Source: Aquilaria yunnanensis (taxonomy: Eukaryota; Streptophyta; Magnoliopsida; Malvales; Thymelaeaceae). Taken from it: a DNA stretch of 64,000 nt. Each line of letters begins with the position of its first letter. Within the stretch, counting starts at the first letter, position 1. The stretch spans positions 28,891,501-28,955,500 of the forward strand of contig CM077599.1 of the NCBI GenBank assembly GCA_039654915.1, read 5' to 3'. Both the position numbers and the translations under genes were made by a program. A model generated the notes under the pieces. That model made no database searches. It saw only the letters and a program-made list of their open reading frames with translations, and was not told the DNA's origin. Of this stretch, positions 55,175 to 64,000 are shown piece after piece.

Positions 55175-57940
55175 TCTTCTCTCTTTTTGAGAGTTGGTTT
55201 CCTTGTCATCTAAGATTCCTTTCTCAACCAAACTTTGGTTCTTTGGGCGGTGCTTTTGATCGATTCTGTTGTTGGTTTTCAGGTTTGCTTTAGTTTTGGC
55301 TCCACAAAGGATTTGCTGCAATCTCTTGCGTTCATCCTTATTTCACCATTCAACATGGACGCACTTGACAAATGTTTTACTTCTATGAGCTTGACAACAG
55401 ACAAAGAAACATCTTGTAGTATGGCTTTGTCAGATGCTTCATGTGTTGGTTTTGGCGATCTCATGGTGGCGTTGAAAGCATTATCAATAAGGTAGTTCAT
55501 GTTGACCACCTTAGGGATGCATTGCGAAAGGCCTGGCGTTTCCAATTTGCTTTCACACTTTAGGCAACCAGTTTGAATCCAAGTGCTAATCTGTTTATCG
55601 TAAACTTTGAAAAAGAAGACAATAAGATTGTTGTCTTTCACAAATTGACCATGGTTTTTCAACAATAGAATGATTGTTATGCAATAATTGCACAAAGGCA
55701 ATCATCCATCTTCACTTTAGTTCAACCAGACAGTGTTTTGGATCCATGTGATGGACACTCATTTTGAGTGGTCTAACTTGGATGTCGCAAAAGCACTGGA
55801 CAATAGGATTGAGGTGGTTATTTATGTTCGAGTTCCTCGGGGACTTCATTGAGGATTTGTAATGGACACATCTCGGCTCCTAAACGAGGTTTGACGGTGG
55901 TGGATGATCATGGGTGTTGCTAGTCATATTTGAAATATGAACAGCTGCCGAAGTTTTGCTATTAGTGCATGAAACTAGATGATGTCAGGTGAGAGTGCCT
56001 CGACTAACCGGTGAGCTTAGGAGGGGGTGTGTCTCAGTATGGTGATTGGTTGCGTTACTCAATTTCTTCCAGTTTTGGCTCCAAAAAATTGGGGGAAGGG
56101 AAAACAGTTGTATCGGGTTCAACCTTGCAAGAGTCTACTAGTCGTTATGTAAAAAAAGTGGACAAGGGCCATAAAGAGAAACAGTGGCCATCTTTAGTCC
56201 ATTTCCGATAATTCTTATGGTGGATAAGGAAGTTCTTGCTACACTCGACTCGATTCTGGCTAAGTGCATATCTACACTGTCTCCAAAGATGGTGCAACTA
56301 GCTTCCAAGGCAGTCGAAGCTATTGTACATTTGGAGGCATCCTTGGTGAAGACCATGGTTGCTAACCCCCCACATGGTCATTTCACTTTCTCAAACGGGT
56401 AGGCTCGTCAGGTAATCAGGAACCCTACCCTTCCATTTGTGTTAGATCGTGAGCTTTAGCAAGAGTAGGAGAATGGCGGGGGGTTAGAATGGCACTTCTA
56501 CAAGGCACCGGTTGGATATGATAGAATAGGCAAATTAGAAGACCCTTACCCCATCTAGGAGAAAGTTCAATTCAGAAGAGGGAGTGGATGTTCGTATGAC
56601 CAAAGCAAAAATAAGTAGTGAAAATCTATTCCAAGCAGGGCTGAACAATGGCTTGCCTTACCATCAGCAATGAGTCTAATAAGTCTAAACTGTCTCCACA
56701 CAAACAATTCATGCCCTTCGGAGGGCCATTTATCGTAAGTCCTCGAATGCAGTTTTTCTATTGGAGACCAAGCCAAATTCATCCAAGATGGAACGGGTTA
56801 TGAGGACTTTAGGTTTGCAGTATGGGTTTGCAGTTTCTTATGATGGAAGAAAGAGAGGTCTGGCACTATTATGGCACTCAGATTGGAATATTCAATTATT
56901 ATCTAATTTAAAATACCATATTGACGTGAAAGTTTTGGTTATGGGAATGGTTAGGCATCTTTTACGTTTTTAAAGACACCCGGAGCATGAGTTGGGATCG
57001 GAGCCATGGGCACTTCTATGGCAGTTCTCAAGGTATGAGCAACTACCTTGGTTAGTCGTTGGGGATTTTAACAAACTGCTTTGGTCATCTAAAAATGAAG
57101 GTGGTCGACCCCGATCCTAGGCGCAAATGGAAGGTTTTCAAGGAGCAGTAATGAGCGAGAATTTGATTGATCTAGGGTACCATGGCATAAACTTCACTTT
57201 AAAGCATATGTGCTCTGGAAGGGTGTTAGTGCATGAATGGTTGGATAGGGGACTAGTGACTTTAATATGGAGAAACTTATTCCCGAGAGCCTTTTGCCCA
57301 ACACTTCCCCTTTCCATGCTCTGATCATGATGAAATTTAGGTTTTTCTTTTGGGCAAGCTGGATTTGTTTCAGAAATGAATATGAAGATTTAAGTCCATT
57401 TGGCCTTTGGAGCCAGAGTGTAAAGAGGTTATCAAGGGGAGCTTAGGCAATGGAGGAGTTGGGTTTCTCTTGGATAAATTTGAGGCTTGTAAAAAGGAAC
57501 TTATGGAATGGAGATGGGATAACACTAATATTCATTCACTGGTTAAAAAAACAAAACAGGAGTTAGAAAATGAGTCGATGTTGCCTATTAATGTGAGTCC
57601 ATTGCAATGGTCATTTGGTTGGATAGAGAACTTGGCTTGCTGTATGAGAAAGCGGAACATTTTTGGAGCCAATGTGTGAAGGTTATCTAATTGAAAGAGA
57701 AGTATTAAAATACCTGTTTCTTCCATCAAACTGCCTCGGGGAAGAAACAACGTAACTATATACACAGCCTTCATAGAGCAGATGGAGTGGCATTAGTTGA
57801 TTGGCAGAATGTTATGGAGGAAGCAATGGGGTACTGCGAGAAGCTTTTGGGATCCTGCATCCCCGTCCTGCTTTGAGGAAATCCTCCTACATGTGAATAA
57901 AGTTGTTTTAGAGTCCATGAATGACAAGTGAACTAGGCCA
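55175..57940 (+). pseudogene. L1-type LINE, ORF1 and endonuclease part
   Basis: ORF1 remains lie at about 55230-56400; near 55930-55990 the frame gives YEQLPKFCY, the zinc-knuckle start found after the DUF4283 domain of plant LINE ORF1. ORF2 begins about 56700 with an APE-type endonuclease: LLETKPNSSKMERV, RGLALLWHSDWN, WLVVGDFNKLLWSSKNEGG, YHGINFT and SDHDEI near 57320. Frameshifts and stops occur between these. The enzyme nicks target DNA to start reverse transcription. At 57940 the LINE is cut by a copia element and resumes at 62408. Confidence 0.83.
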
Positions 57941-58192
57941 TGTTGATGTGAGTAATCCACCGTGGCACAAGGAGGAATAGAGTCCAAGTCAGCATTGAAG
58001 ACAGTAGGAGTAGTTGCTGATATCCGAGTCTAAAGGCCTTAAGTTACTGAAACTTGTTTCCTGCTTTCTAGCAAAGTTTGTTAGTTTACGTTACTGAACT
58101 CAGCCTATAAACAGGGCTGTTACTGATGAAATAAAGAAGGCATTGCGTTCTCTGTTGTTTCTTGCTTACTAAGGTTGCTAGTCTAACCAACA
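57941..58192 (+). repeat. 5' LTR of the young copia
   Basis: 252 bp, TGTTGATGTG...CTAACCAACA, with a TATA box TATAAACAGG at 58106 and AATAAA near 58131. Confidence 0.95.
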
Positions 58193-58195
58193 TTG

Positions 58196-58208
58196 TGGTA
58201 TCAGAGCC
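58196..58208 (+). promoter_or_regulatory. Primer binding site of the young copia
   Basis: TGGTATCAGAGCC, a full match to the common initiator methionine tRNA site, three bases after the LTR. Confidence 0.93.
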
Positions 58209-58250
58209 AGGTTGCAACCTTTTGGCAAACTCTATTACTGAGCAACTACA

Positions 58251-59097
58251 ATGGCGAACGGTAGTGCTACAAACACGTTAGTAAACGTGTCTCAACCTCA
58301 AATTCCTCTGTTCAAAGGAGACTCCTATGAATATTGGAGTATAAAGATGAAAACTCTGTTTAGATCCCAAGATTTGTGGGATCTCGTTGATCAAGGTGTC
58401 AATGAAGGCACCTCACAGGATGAAGTTACAAGAGAAACAATGAAGAAAGAAGCCAGGGCACTCTTTCTCATTCAACAAGCAGTAGACGAATCAATTTTTT
58501 CAAGAATTGCTGGGGCAACCACAGCAAAGCAAGCATGGACAACTCTGAAGACTGAATTCCAGGGTTCGGCTAAGGTCATCATTGTTCATCATTGTAAAGC
58601 TACAGCTGCTGCGAAGGGATTTCGAAACTGCCCTCATGAGCAATGGAGAATTTGTGCAAGACTATATGGGAAGGATCTCCACAATTGTCAACCAAATGAG
58701 AACATATGGTGACCAGATTAAAGATGAGACAGTGGTTAGCAAGATCCTGAGAAGTTTGATTCCCAAGTTCGATCATGTGGTAGCAGCCATTGAAGAATCC
58801 AAGGACCTTTCAACACTCTCGGTTGATGAGTTGATGGGGTCTCTACAAACTCATGAGGCCCAGATGAATAGGTCAGCCTCTAAAGATGAAGAGCAGGCCT
58901 TTGAAGTTTAGGAGGAGAAAAACAAGACTTCTCAATTCAGAGGTAGAGGAAGAGCAAATTTTAGAGGAAGAGGCCGTGGCAGGACTAGACCAGTCCAATG
59001 TACTTTCTGTAGAAAATTTGGGCATCGAGAAGAAGTATGTTGGAACAAAGAGGAGCAGGCCAAATTTGCTCAAGAAGAAGAAGACTCTGAAGATTAC
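58251..59097 (+). pseudogene. Young copia gag
   Basis: Starts MANGSATNTLVNVSQ at 58251, with PLFKGDSYEYWSIKMKTLF and FIQQAVDESIFSRIAGATT. A 10 bp tandem duplication (TCATCATTGT at 58576-58585 and 58586-58595) shifts the frame; the true frame goes on as LQLLRRDFETALMSNGEFVQ, VVAAIEESKDLS and MGSLQTHEAQMNR. A TAG at 58909 (FEV*EEK) interrupts it, likely from CAG. The CCHC knuckle CTFCRKFGHREEVC follows near 59000-59040, after an RGR-rich basic stretch. Gag forms the particle. Confidence 0.9.
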
Positions 59098-59436
59098 TTG
59101 TTTATGACAAGTGAAAAAGCAAACTTGAAGTCTCAAGAAGTATGGTACGTGGACAGTGGATGTTCAAGCCACCTGACAGGAGTAAAGGAAAAGTTCAAGG
59201 AGTTGGATGAAACTTACAAGGCTCAAGTCAGGTTGGGCAATGACAAACAAGTCCAGATACAGGGTAAAGGTACTGTTTTAATTCAGTTTGATGGAAAGGA
59301 GAAAATGATTAAAGATGTACAATATGCTCCTGGTCTTGCACACAATCTTATTAGTGTAGGACAACTAATATCTAATGGATATTCAGTGATATTTGAGAAA
59401 TGATCCTGCTGTATCAAGACAGCTGCAGGCGAAAAA
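59098..59436 (+). pseudogene. Young copia protease
   Basis: WYVDSGCSSHLTG near 59143-59181 is the copia aspartic protease active site, followed by VRLGNDKQVQIQGKGT and YAPGLAHNLISVGQL. The frame stops at a TGA at 59401 (IFEK*SCC) and then continues in the same frame into integrase. Confidence 0.9.
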
Positions 59437-60410
59437 GTGTTGGAGGCCAACATGACTGACAACAGGATGTTTCCTGTCAAGTTTGGAACAAACAATCAGT
59501 GCTTCATGGCTGAGAACAAAGAAAACTTAGCAGAAAGATGGCATCTACGATATGGACACCTTCATATTCAAGGGTTGCAGCTGTTAGCCAACAAAGAAAT
59601 GGTGACTGGATTGCCTACTGTTAAGGAACTTGACACAATTTGTGAAGGATGTGCATTGGGAAAGCAGATGCGAAAGCCTTTCCCTAAAGGTAAAGCAAAA
59701 AGAGTAGACCAGAAGCTTGGATTAGTCCATGCGGACTTATGTGGACCAATGAAGACTGAATCACATGCTGGTAGCAGATACTTTTTACTCTTCATTGATG
59801 ACTTCTCAAGAATGTGTTGGGTTTATTTCCTCACACATAAGTCTGAAGTGTTTGAACACTTCAAGAAGTTCAAACCTTTGGTCAAAAAGCAGTGTAACCA
59901 AAGTCTGAAGGTGTTAAGGACAGATAGAGGGGGAGAATTCTGTTCAAGAGAGTTTGACAGCTTTTGTGAAGAACAAGGCATTAAAAGGGAACTCACAGCG
60001 CCCTACGCACCAGAGCAAAACGGAATTGTGGAAAGAAAGAATAGAACAGTGGTGGAATGGCAAGAACCATGATTAAGACTAAAGGACTCTCAAATGATTT
60101 TTGGGCAGAAGCTGTTGTTGTGGCAGTTTATCTCCTCAACATGTCTCCTACAAAAGCTGTGTGGAATCAAACACCCTATGAGGCATGGTATGACTCAAAA
60201 CCTTCAGTAACTCATTTAAGAGTTTTTGGATGTGTATGTTATGCTCTAGTTCCTGCTGGTAGAACAAAGTTAGATGACAAATCCAGAAAATATATCTTTG
60301 TGGGTTACAGTCTTAACTCAAAAGCCTATAGGCTGTTTGATCCAGAAACAAAAAATATTGTAATTAGCAGGGATGTTAAGTTTGATGAGAACCTAAGCTG
60401 GGATGGAACA
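59437..60410 (+). pseudogene. Young copia integrase
   Basis: The zinc-binding H-H-C-C is complete (WHLRYGHLHIQGLQ ... CEGCALGKQ). The catalytic triad is D (FIDDFSRMCWVYFL), D (LRTDRGGEF) and E (PEQNGIVERKNRT). One base is missing near 60055 (VVEWQEP instead of the usual VVEMART), shifting to the frame that runs from 60057 to 62195. THLRVFGCVCYALVP and FVGYSLNSKAYRLF follow. Confidence 0.92.
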
Positions 60411-62195
60411 ACACAAAAAAAGGGCACAAGTATGAGTTTGGAAGAAGAACCAGTTCAAGCAGTTGATGAGCATATTCCAGCCACACTTGGAGAAGTAGCT
60501 CCTCCTGAGACATCAAACTCAACGTCCTCTGAAGACTCATCTCCTGAAAGCAGCAGAATCAAGACTAAATCCCTGGGTGACATCTACGCTTCAACTTATG
60601 CACTTTTCACAGAAGAACCAACAGATGCGTATGCTGCCTTAAAAAATGAGGTCTGGAAAGAAGCTATGAAGGCTGAAATGGATGCTATTGAAAAGAATGG
60701 AACATGGGAGCTGACCAAGATGCCTCTAGGAAAAAAGGCAGTAAGTCTCAAGTGGATCTTCAAGATTAAATATCACTCTGATGGATCAGTACAAAAATAC
60801 AAGGCTAGGCTTGTAGCAAGAGGATTTACGCAGGAACAAGGAATTGACTACCAGGAAACATTCTCACCTGTTGCCAGATTTGAGACAGTGAGAATGATCC
60901 TTGCTGTTGCAGCAAGCTATCAGTGGAAGGTTTATCAGTTTGATGTCAAGTCTGCATTTCTGAATGGAGACTTGAAGGAAGAAGTTTATGTTCAACAGCC
61001 TCAAGGATTCGAGAAGTTAGAAGAAGGTGAGAAAGTCTACAAGCTCAAAAAGGCACTATATGGACTGAAGCAAGCGCCCAGAGCTTGGTACAGCAAAATT
61101 AATGAGTTTTTCCAAACTCATGGATTTCAAAGAAGTCCAAATGAGCCTACCTTGTATGTCAAACAAGGAAGAGAAGGTCAAGTAGTTATGGTAAGTTTGT
61201 ATGTGGATGATATGATCTATACAGGATCTTCATCTCAGCTTATCACAGACTTCAAAAAGGCAATGATGGCAGTATTCGAAATGATTGATATGGGGGAGCT
61301 CAAATACTTTCTCGGCTTGGAAGTCCAGCACACTGAAGAAGGTATTTTTCTGTCACAAGGAAAATATGCTGGTGACCTCTTGAAGCAGTTTAATATGGAT
61401 GAATGCAAGGCAGTAACAACCCCAATGAATGCAAGTGAAAAACTCACTACCCAAGATGGGAGTAAAATGGCAGACGCAAAGAAATTCAGAAGCCTGGTGG
61501 GAAAGCTGCTGTTTTTGTCACATACTAGACCAGATATCATGTTTGCTGTAAGCATGATATCAAGATACATGCAGAATCCTACAAGGCATCACTATGGGAC
61601 AGCTAAAAGGATATTGAGATACATTCCTGGAACAAAGAGCTATGGCATCTGGTATCTAAAGGATGTAGACCTTAATCTACAAGGCTATTCGGACAGTGAC
61701 TGGGCTGGCAGTCAAGAAGACAGGAAAAGTACTAGTGGCAACTGCTTCAACCTTGGTTCAGGACCTATCTCATGGCTATCCAAGAAGCAAAGCACAGTTG
61801 CACTCACTTCAACCGAAGCAGAATATGTTGCTGCCAATATAGCTGCGTGTCAAAGTGTCTGGCTGAGAAGATTGTTAAATGATCTGGGCCAGAGGCAACA
61901 CAAGGCAACTGTGGTGTTTTGTGACAACCTTTCAGCAATAGCAATGTCCAAAAATCCAATCCTACATGGGAGAACGAAGCATATTGAAGTAAAGCATAAC
62001 TTCATTCGAGAACTTGTGAGCAAAGAAGAAATCAAGATTGAGTTCTGCAAGACTGAGGACCAAATGGCAGACATGTTCACTAAAGCTCTGCCACTATCAA
62101 AATTTGTTGGATTACGGGAAAGGTTGAATATTGGCCACATTGGATCAAGGGGGAGTGTTGATGTGAGTAATCCACCGTGGCACAAGGAGGAATAG
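60411..62195 (+). CDS. Young copia reverse transcriptase and RNase H (intact frame)
   Basis: Part of a single 712-codon open frame (60057-62195). After a serine/threonine-rich linker comes the reverse transcriptase: [72 protein letters not shown] and the catalytic SLYVDDMIYTGSS near 61195-61230. RNase H has GYSDSDWAGSQEDRKSTSG, STEAEYVAA, FCDNLSAIAMSKNP and QMADMFTKALP. No internal stop is present, and all catalytic motifs look normal. It is not expected to be made on its own because gag and protease upstream are broken and the copia polyprotein is read as one unit. Confidence 0.93.
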   Translation, partial: TQKKGTSMSLEEEPVQAVDEHIPATLGEVAPPETSNSTSSEDSSPESSRIKTKSLGDIYASTYALFTEEPTDAYAALKNEVWKEAMKAEMDAIEKNGTWELTKMPLGKKAVSLKWIFKIKYHSDGSVQKYKARLVARGFTQEQGIDYQETFSPVARFETVRMILAVAASYQWKVYQFDVKSAFLNGDLKEEVYVQQPQGFEKLEEGEKVYKLKKALYGLKQAPRAWYSKINEFFQTHGFQRSPNEPTLYVKQGREGQVVMVSLYVDDMIYTGSSSQLITDFKKAMMAVFEMIDMGELKYFLGLEVQHTEEGIFLSQGKYAGDLLKQFNMDECKAVTTPMNASEKLTTQDGSKMADAKKFRSLVGKLLFLSHTRPDIMFAVSMISRYMQNPTRHHYGTAKRILRYIPGTKSYGIWYLKDVDLNLQGYSDSDWAGSQEDRKSTSGNCFNLGSGPISWLSKKQSTVALTSTEAEYVAANIAACQSVWLRRLLNDLGQRQHKATVVFCDNLSAIAMSKNPILHGRTKHIEVKHNFIRELVSKEEIKIEFCKTEDQMADMFTKALPLSKFVGLRERLNIGHIGSRGSVDVSNPPWHKEE

Positions 62196-62407
62196 AGTCC
62201 AAGTCAGCATTGAAGACAGTAGGAGTAGTTGCTGATATCCGAGTCTATAGGCCTTAAGTTACTGAAACTTGTTTCCTGCTTTCTAGCAAAGTTTGTTAGT
62301 TTACGTTACTGAACTCAGCCTATAAACAGGGCTGTTACTGATGAAATAAAGAAGGCATTGCGTTCTCTGTTGTTTCTTGCTTACTAAGGTTGCTAGTCTA
62401 ACCAACA
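62156..62407 (+). repeat. 3' LTR of the young copia
   Basis: One mismatch to the 5' LTR. The polyprotein frame runs about 40 bases into it before its stop at 62193. Confidence 0.95.
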
Positions 62408-64000
62408 GGCCATACTAAGCAGAGGAGGTCTGAACATTTTTATTTAATTGTTCCTTACGAAATCGCCAGCTCCGGAGGCTTACCACTACTTTTTTTTTCA
62501 GATATATTGGCACATGTTGTGGCCATTTTGAATAATGGTGTCATTTTGATGGACTTGAATTTTACCTATATTGTGTTAATTCCCAAAGTGGGCAACCTGG
62601 CATCGATGGTTGACTTCATACTAATCAGCCTTTGTAATGTGGTGTATTAATTGATCTCAAAGGTGACAGTGAATAGGCTAAAGGGCCTATTACTAGGAAT
62701 AATATAAAAAAACTAAAGTGCCCTCATTCCTGGTAGGTTACTCACTAATAACGACTTAGTGGTCCTCAAAACATGTGACTATATTAACATTTTAATGTCA
62801 GGGGAGGGTGCTTTAGCATTAAAGCTCGATATGGCCAAAGCATACGATCAGGTGGAGTGGAGCTTTCTGAAAGCGATTATACGCCAGATGGGTTTCGGGG
62901 CGGAATGTGTCAACCTGGTGATGAGCTACATAGAATTGACATATTTTTTTCCCTGCTAGTGAATGGGGAACCTTCCATGCAATTTTTCCCATAGAGAGGT
63001 TTACACCAGGGGATCCTCTATCTTCGTTTCTATTTCTTTTCAGTGCCGAAGGATTGTTAGCATTACTTTGTAGAGTATAACAGAGTCAGCAAATTCAAGG
63101 TGTAGCAATTAGCAGGTATGGCCTCATAATGTCATATTTATTATTCGCAGATGATAGCATTCTATTCTTATGGGTAAAGGAAGAAAGGGTAGAACACTTA
63201 TTGGCTCTTTTGAAGCTGTGCGAATGTGCTTCGGGTCAGTTGGTAAATATAAGAAAATCGCCCATCATTGTTAGCCAACTCAAGATAGGACTATGCACCT
63301 GTTGAGACCCGAACCAGTTTAAAAGTAGATAAATATTTGAGGTTTTAGTGGTTTCTAGGCAGGAAGAAATTGGGTCAGTTCAATTATCTTATTAAGAGAG
63401 TTAAGAAAAAGATAGCTAATTGGAAAGCTTCATTGCTATCCCAGGCAGGTTAGTGTATCTTGATTAAATCAGTGGTGTAGGCCATGCCAACCCACTTAAT
63501 GAGTTGCATTCTTATCCCAACTAAAGTATGTTATAAACTTTAGTCATTATCCTCTTGATTCTTCTGGTCATCAGATGTGAAAGAGAAGAAAATTGCCTGG
63601 TGTGGGTGGGACAGATTATGCCAATCGAAGCAGGCTGGCCCTCGTTGCGAAGCAAGCTTGGAGACTTGTGCAACATCCCTCGTCCTTTGCTACTAGAGTT
63701 TTGAAGGGATGGTACTTTCCCTTCTCTCATTTTTTCTAGGCTTCTGCGCCAAATGGTTATTCTGTCATCTTCCAAGGATTGTTGGCAGGCAAAGAGGTTC
63801 TTAAGGCTACTTCCATTTGGAGAACTGGGAATCGAGCAAACAATTATATTTGGCAACATCATTGACTATCGGGAGAAATGCCTAAGCCTATCATTTGTCC
63901 TATTTTGGTAACTAAAGATAGATAGTTGGTCATCTGATATATTATTCTTGTTTTTAATCGAATCATGCAATAGTATATGCCTAGGCTCGCCCTTCAGATG
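62408..64000 (+). pseudogene. L1-type LINE, reverse transcriptase part (continues past window)
   Basis: Continuation of the LINE from 57940. Reverse transcriptase pieces read VLIPKVGN and SLCNVVY (about 62575-62650), LKLDMAKAYDQVEWSFLKA (about 62820-62875), RGLHQGDPLSSFLFLFSAEG (about 62997-63055) and the catalytic LLFADDSILFLW (about 63140-63175). The C-terminal part includes VKKKIANWKASLLSQAG (63400-63450) and LVAKQAWRLVQHPSSFATRV (63640-63700). Several stops break the frame, though both catalytic aspartates remain. It runs to the end of the window. Confidence 0.85.

Larger units (their letters stand above)
57941..62407 (+). mobile_element. Young Ty1-copia retrotransposon inside the LINE
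   Basis: 4467 bp with 252 bp LTRs (57941-58192, 62156-62407) that differ at one position (GTCTAAAGG against GTCTATAGG). Exact target duplication GGCCA at 57936-57940 and 62408-62412; removing the element rejoins the LINE. It has a primer site TGGTATCAGAGCC three bases after the 5' LTR and a polypurine tract (AAGGGGGAG) before the 3' LTR. Gag, protease, integrase, reverse transcriptase and RNase H are in copia order. The coding region has two frameshifts and two stops, so this copy is defective though young. Confidence 0.96.

Overview
The window is nuclear DNA from a flowering plant, very probably a eudicot and perhaps a woody one. It is AT-rich and built almost entirely of nested transposable elements. 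Plant-type signs are an LRR receptor-like kinase of the MIK2-like type, Sirevirus and other Ty1-copia elements, Ty3-gypsy elements, TRIMs, L1-type LINEs, MULE/hAT-like MITEs and an endogenous caulimovirid. No intact host gene, tRNA, rRNA or CRISPR array was found. The species cannot be named from the sequence.

Layout. 1-1.6 kb: AT-rich, empty. 1.6-8.56 kb: an element with ~270 bp terminal inverted repeats, holding an old but complete Ty3-gypsy element (2312-7785, minus, TSD AGTAC). 8.57-9.16 kb: a MULE-like MITE. 10.1-25.9 kb: a decayed LRR receptor kinase gene whose single small intron, splitting the APE motif, holds a 12.5 kb Sirevirus (12977-25522, TSD CCTTT) with an envelope-like ORF; its 3' LTR is split by a gypsy-type solo LTR (23079-24986, TSD TTACC). 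26-37 kb: MITEs, microsatellites, at least four loci of one TRIM family, a local tandem duplication, and an RNase H-like relic. 37.4-39.6 kb: a second, inverted solo LTR of the same family as the one at 23 kb (TSD GATGC), itself holding a MITE. 41.0-46.0 kb: a copia relic filled by a minus-strand LINE. 46.7-53.7 kb: an endogenous pararetrovirus relic (minus) with movement protein, coat zinc knuckle, protease, reverse transcriptase and RNase H in order. 55.2-64.0 kb: a plus-strand L1-type LINE split by a very young copia element (57941-62407, TSD GGCCA, LTRs differing at 1 of 252 positions).

Nothing here forms a working pathway; the interest is in stratigraphy. Exact target-site duplications give insertion order, LTR divergence gives relative ages (gypsy oldest, Sirevirus intermediate, small copia youngest), and many stop codons in the receptor kinase and the Sirevirus look like C-to-T changes of CGA, CAG or CAA codons, as expected for decay of cytosine-methylated DNA. 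The most unusual items are the split kinase, the palindrome array in the Sirevirus LTR, the CpG-type stops in its envelope-like ORF, the multi-LTR TRIM cluster, and the tandem duplication that breaks 11 bp inside a TRIM.
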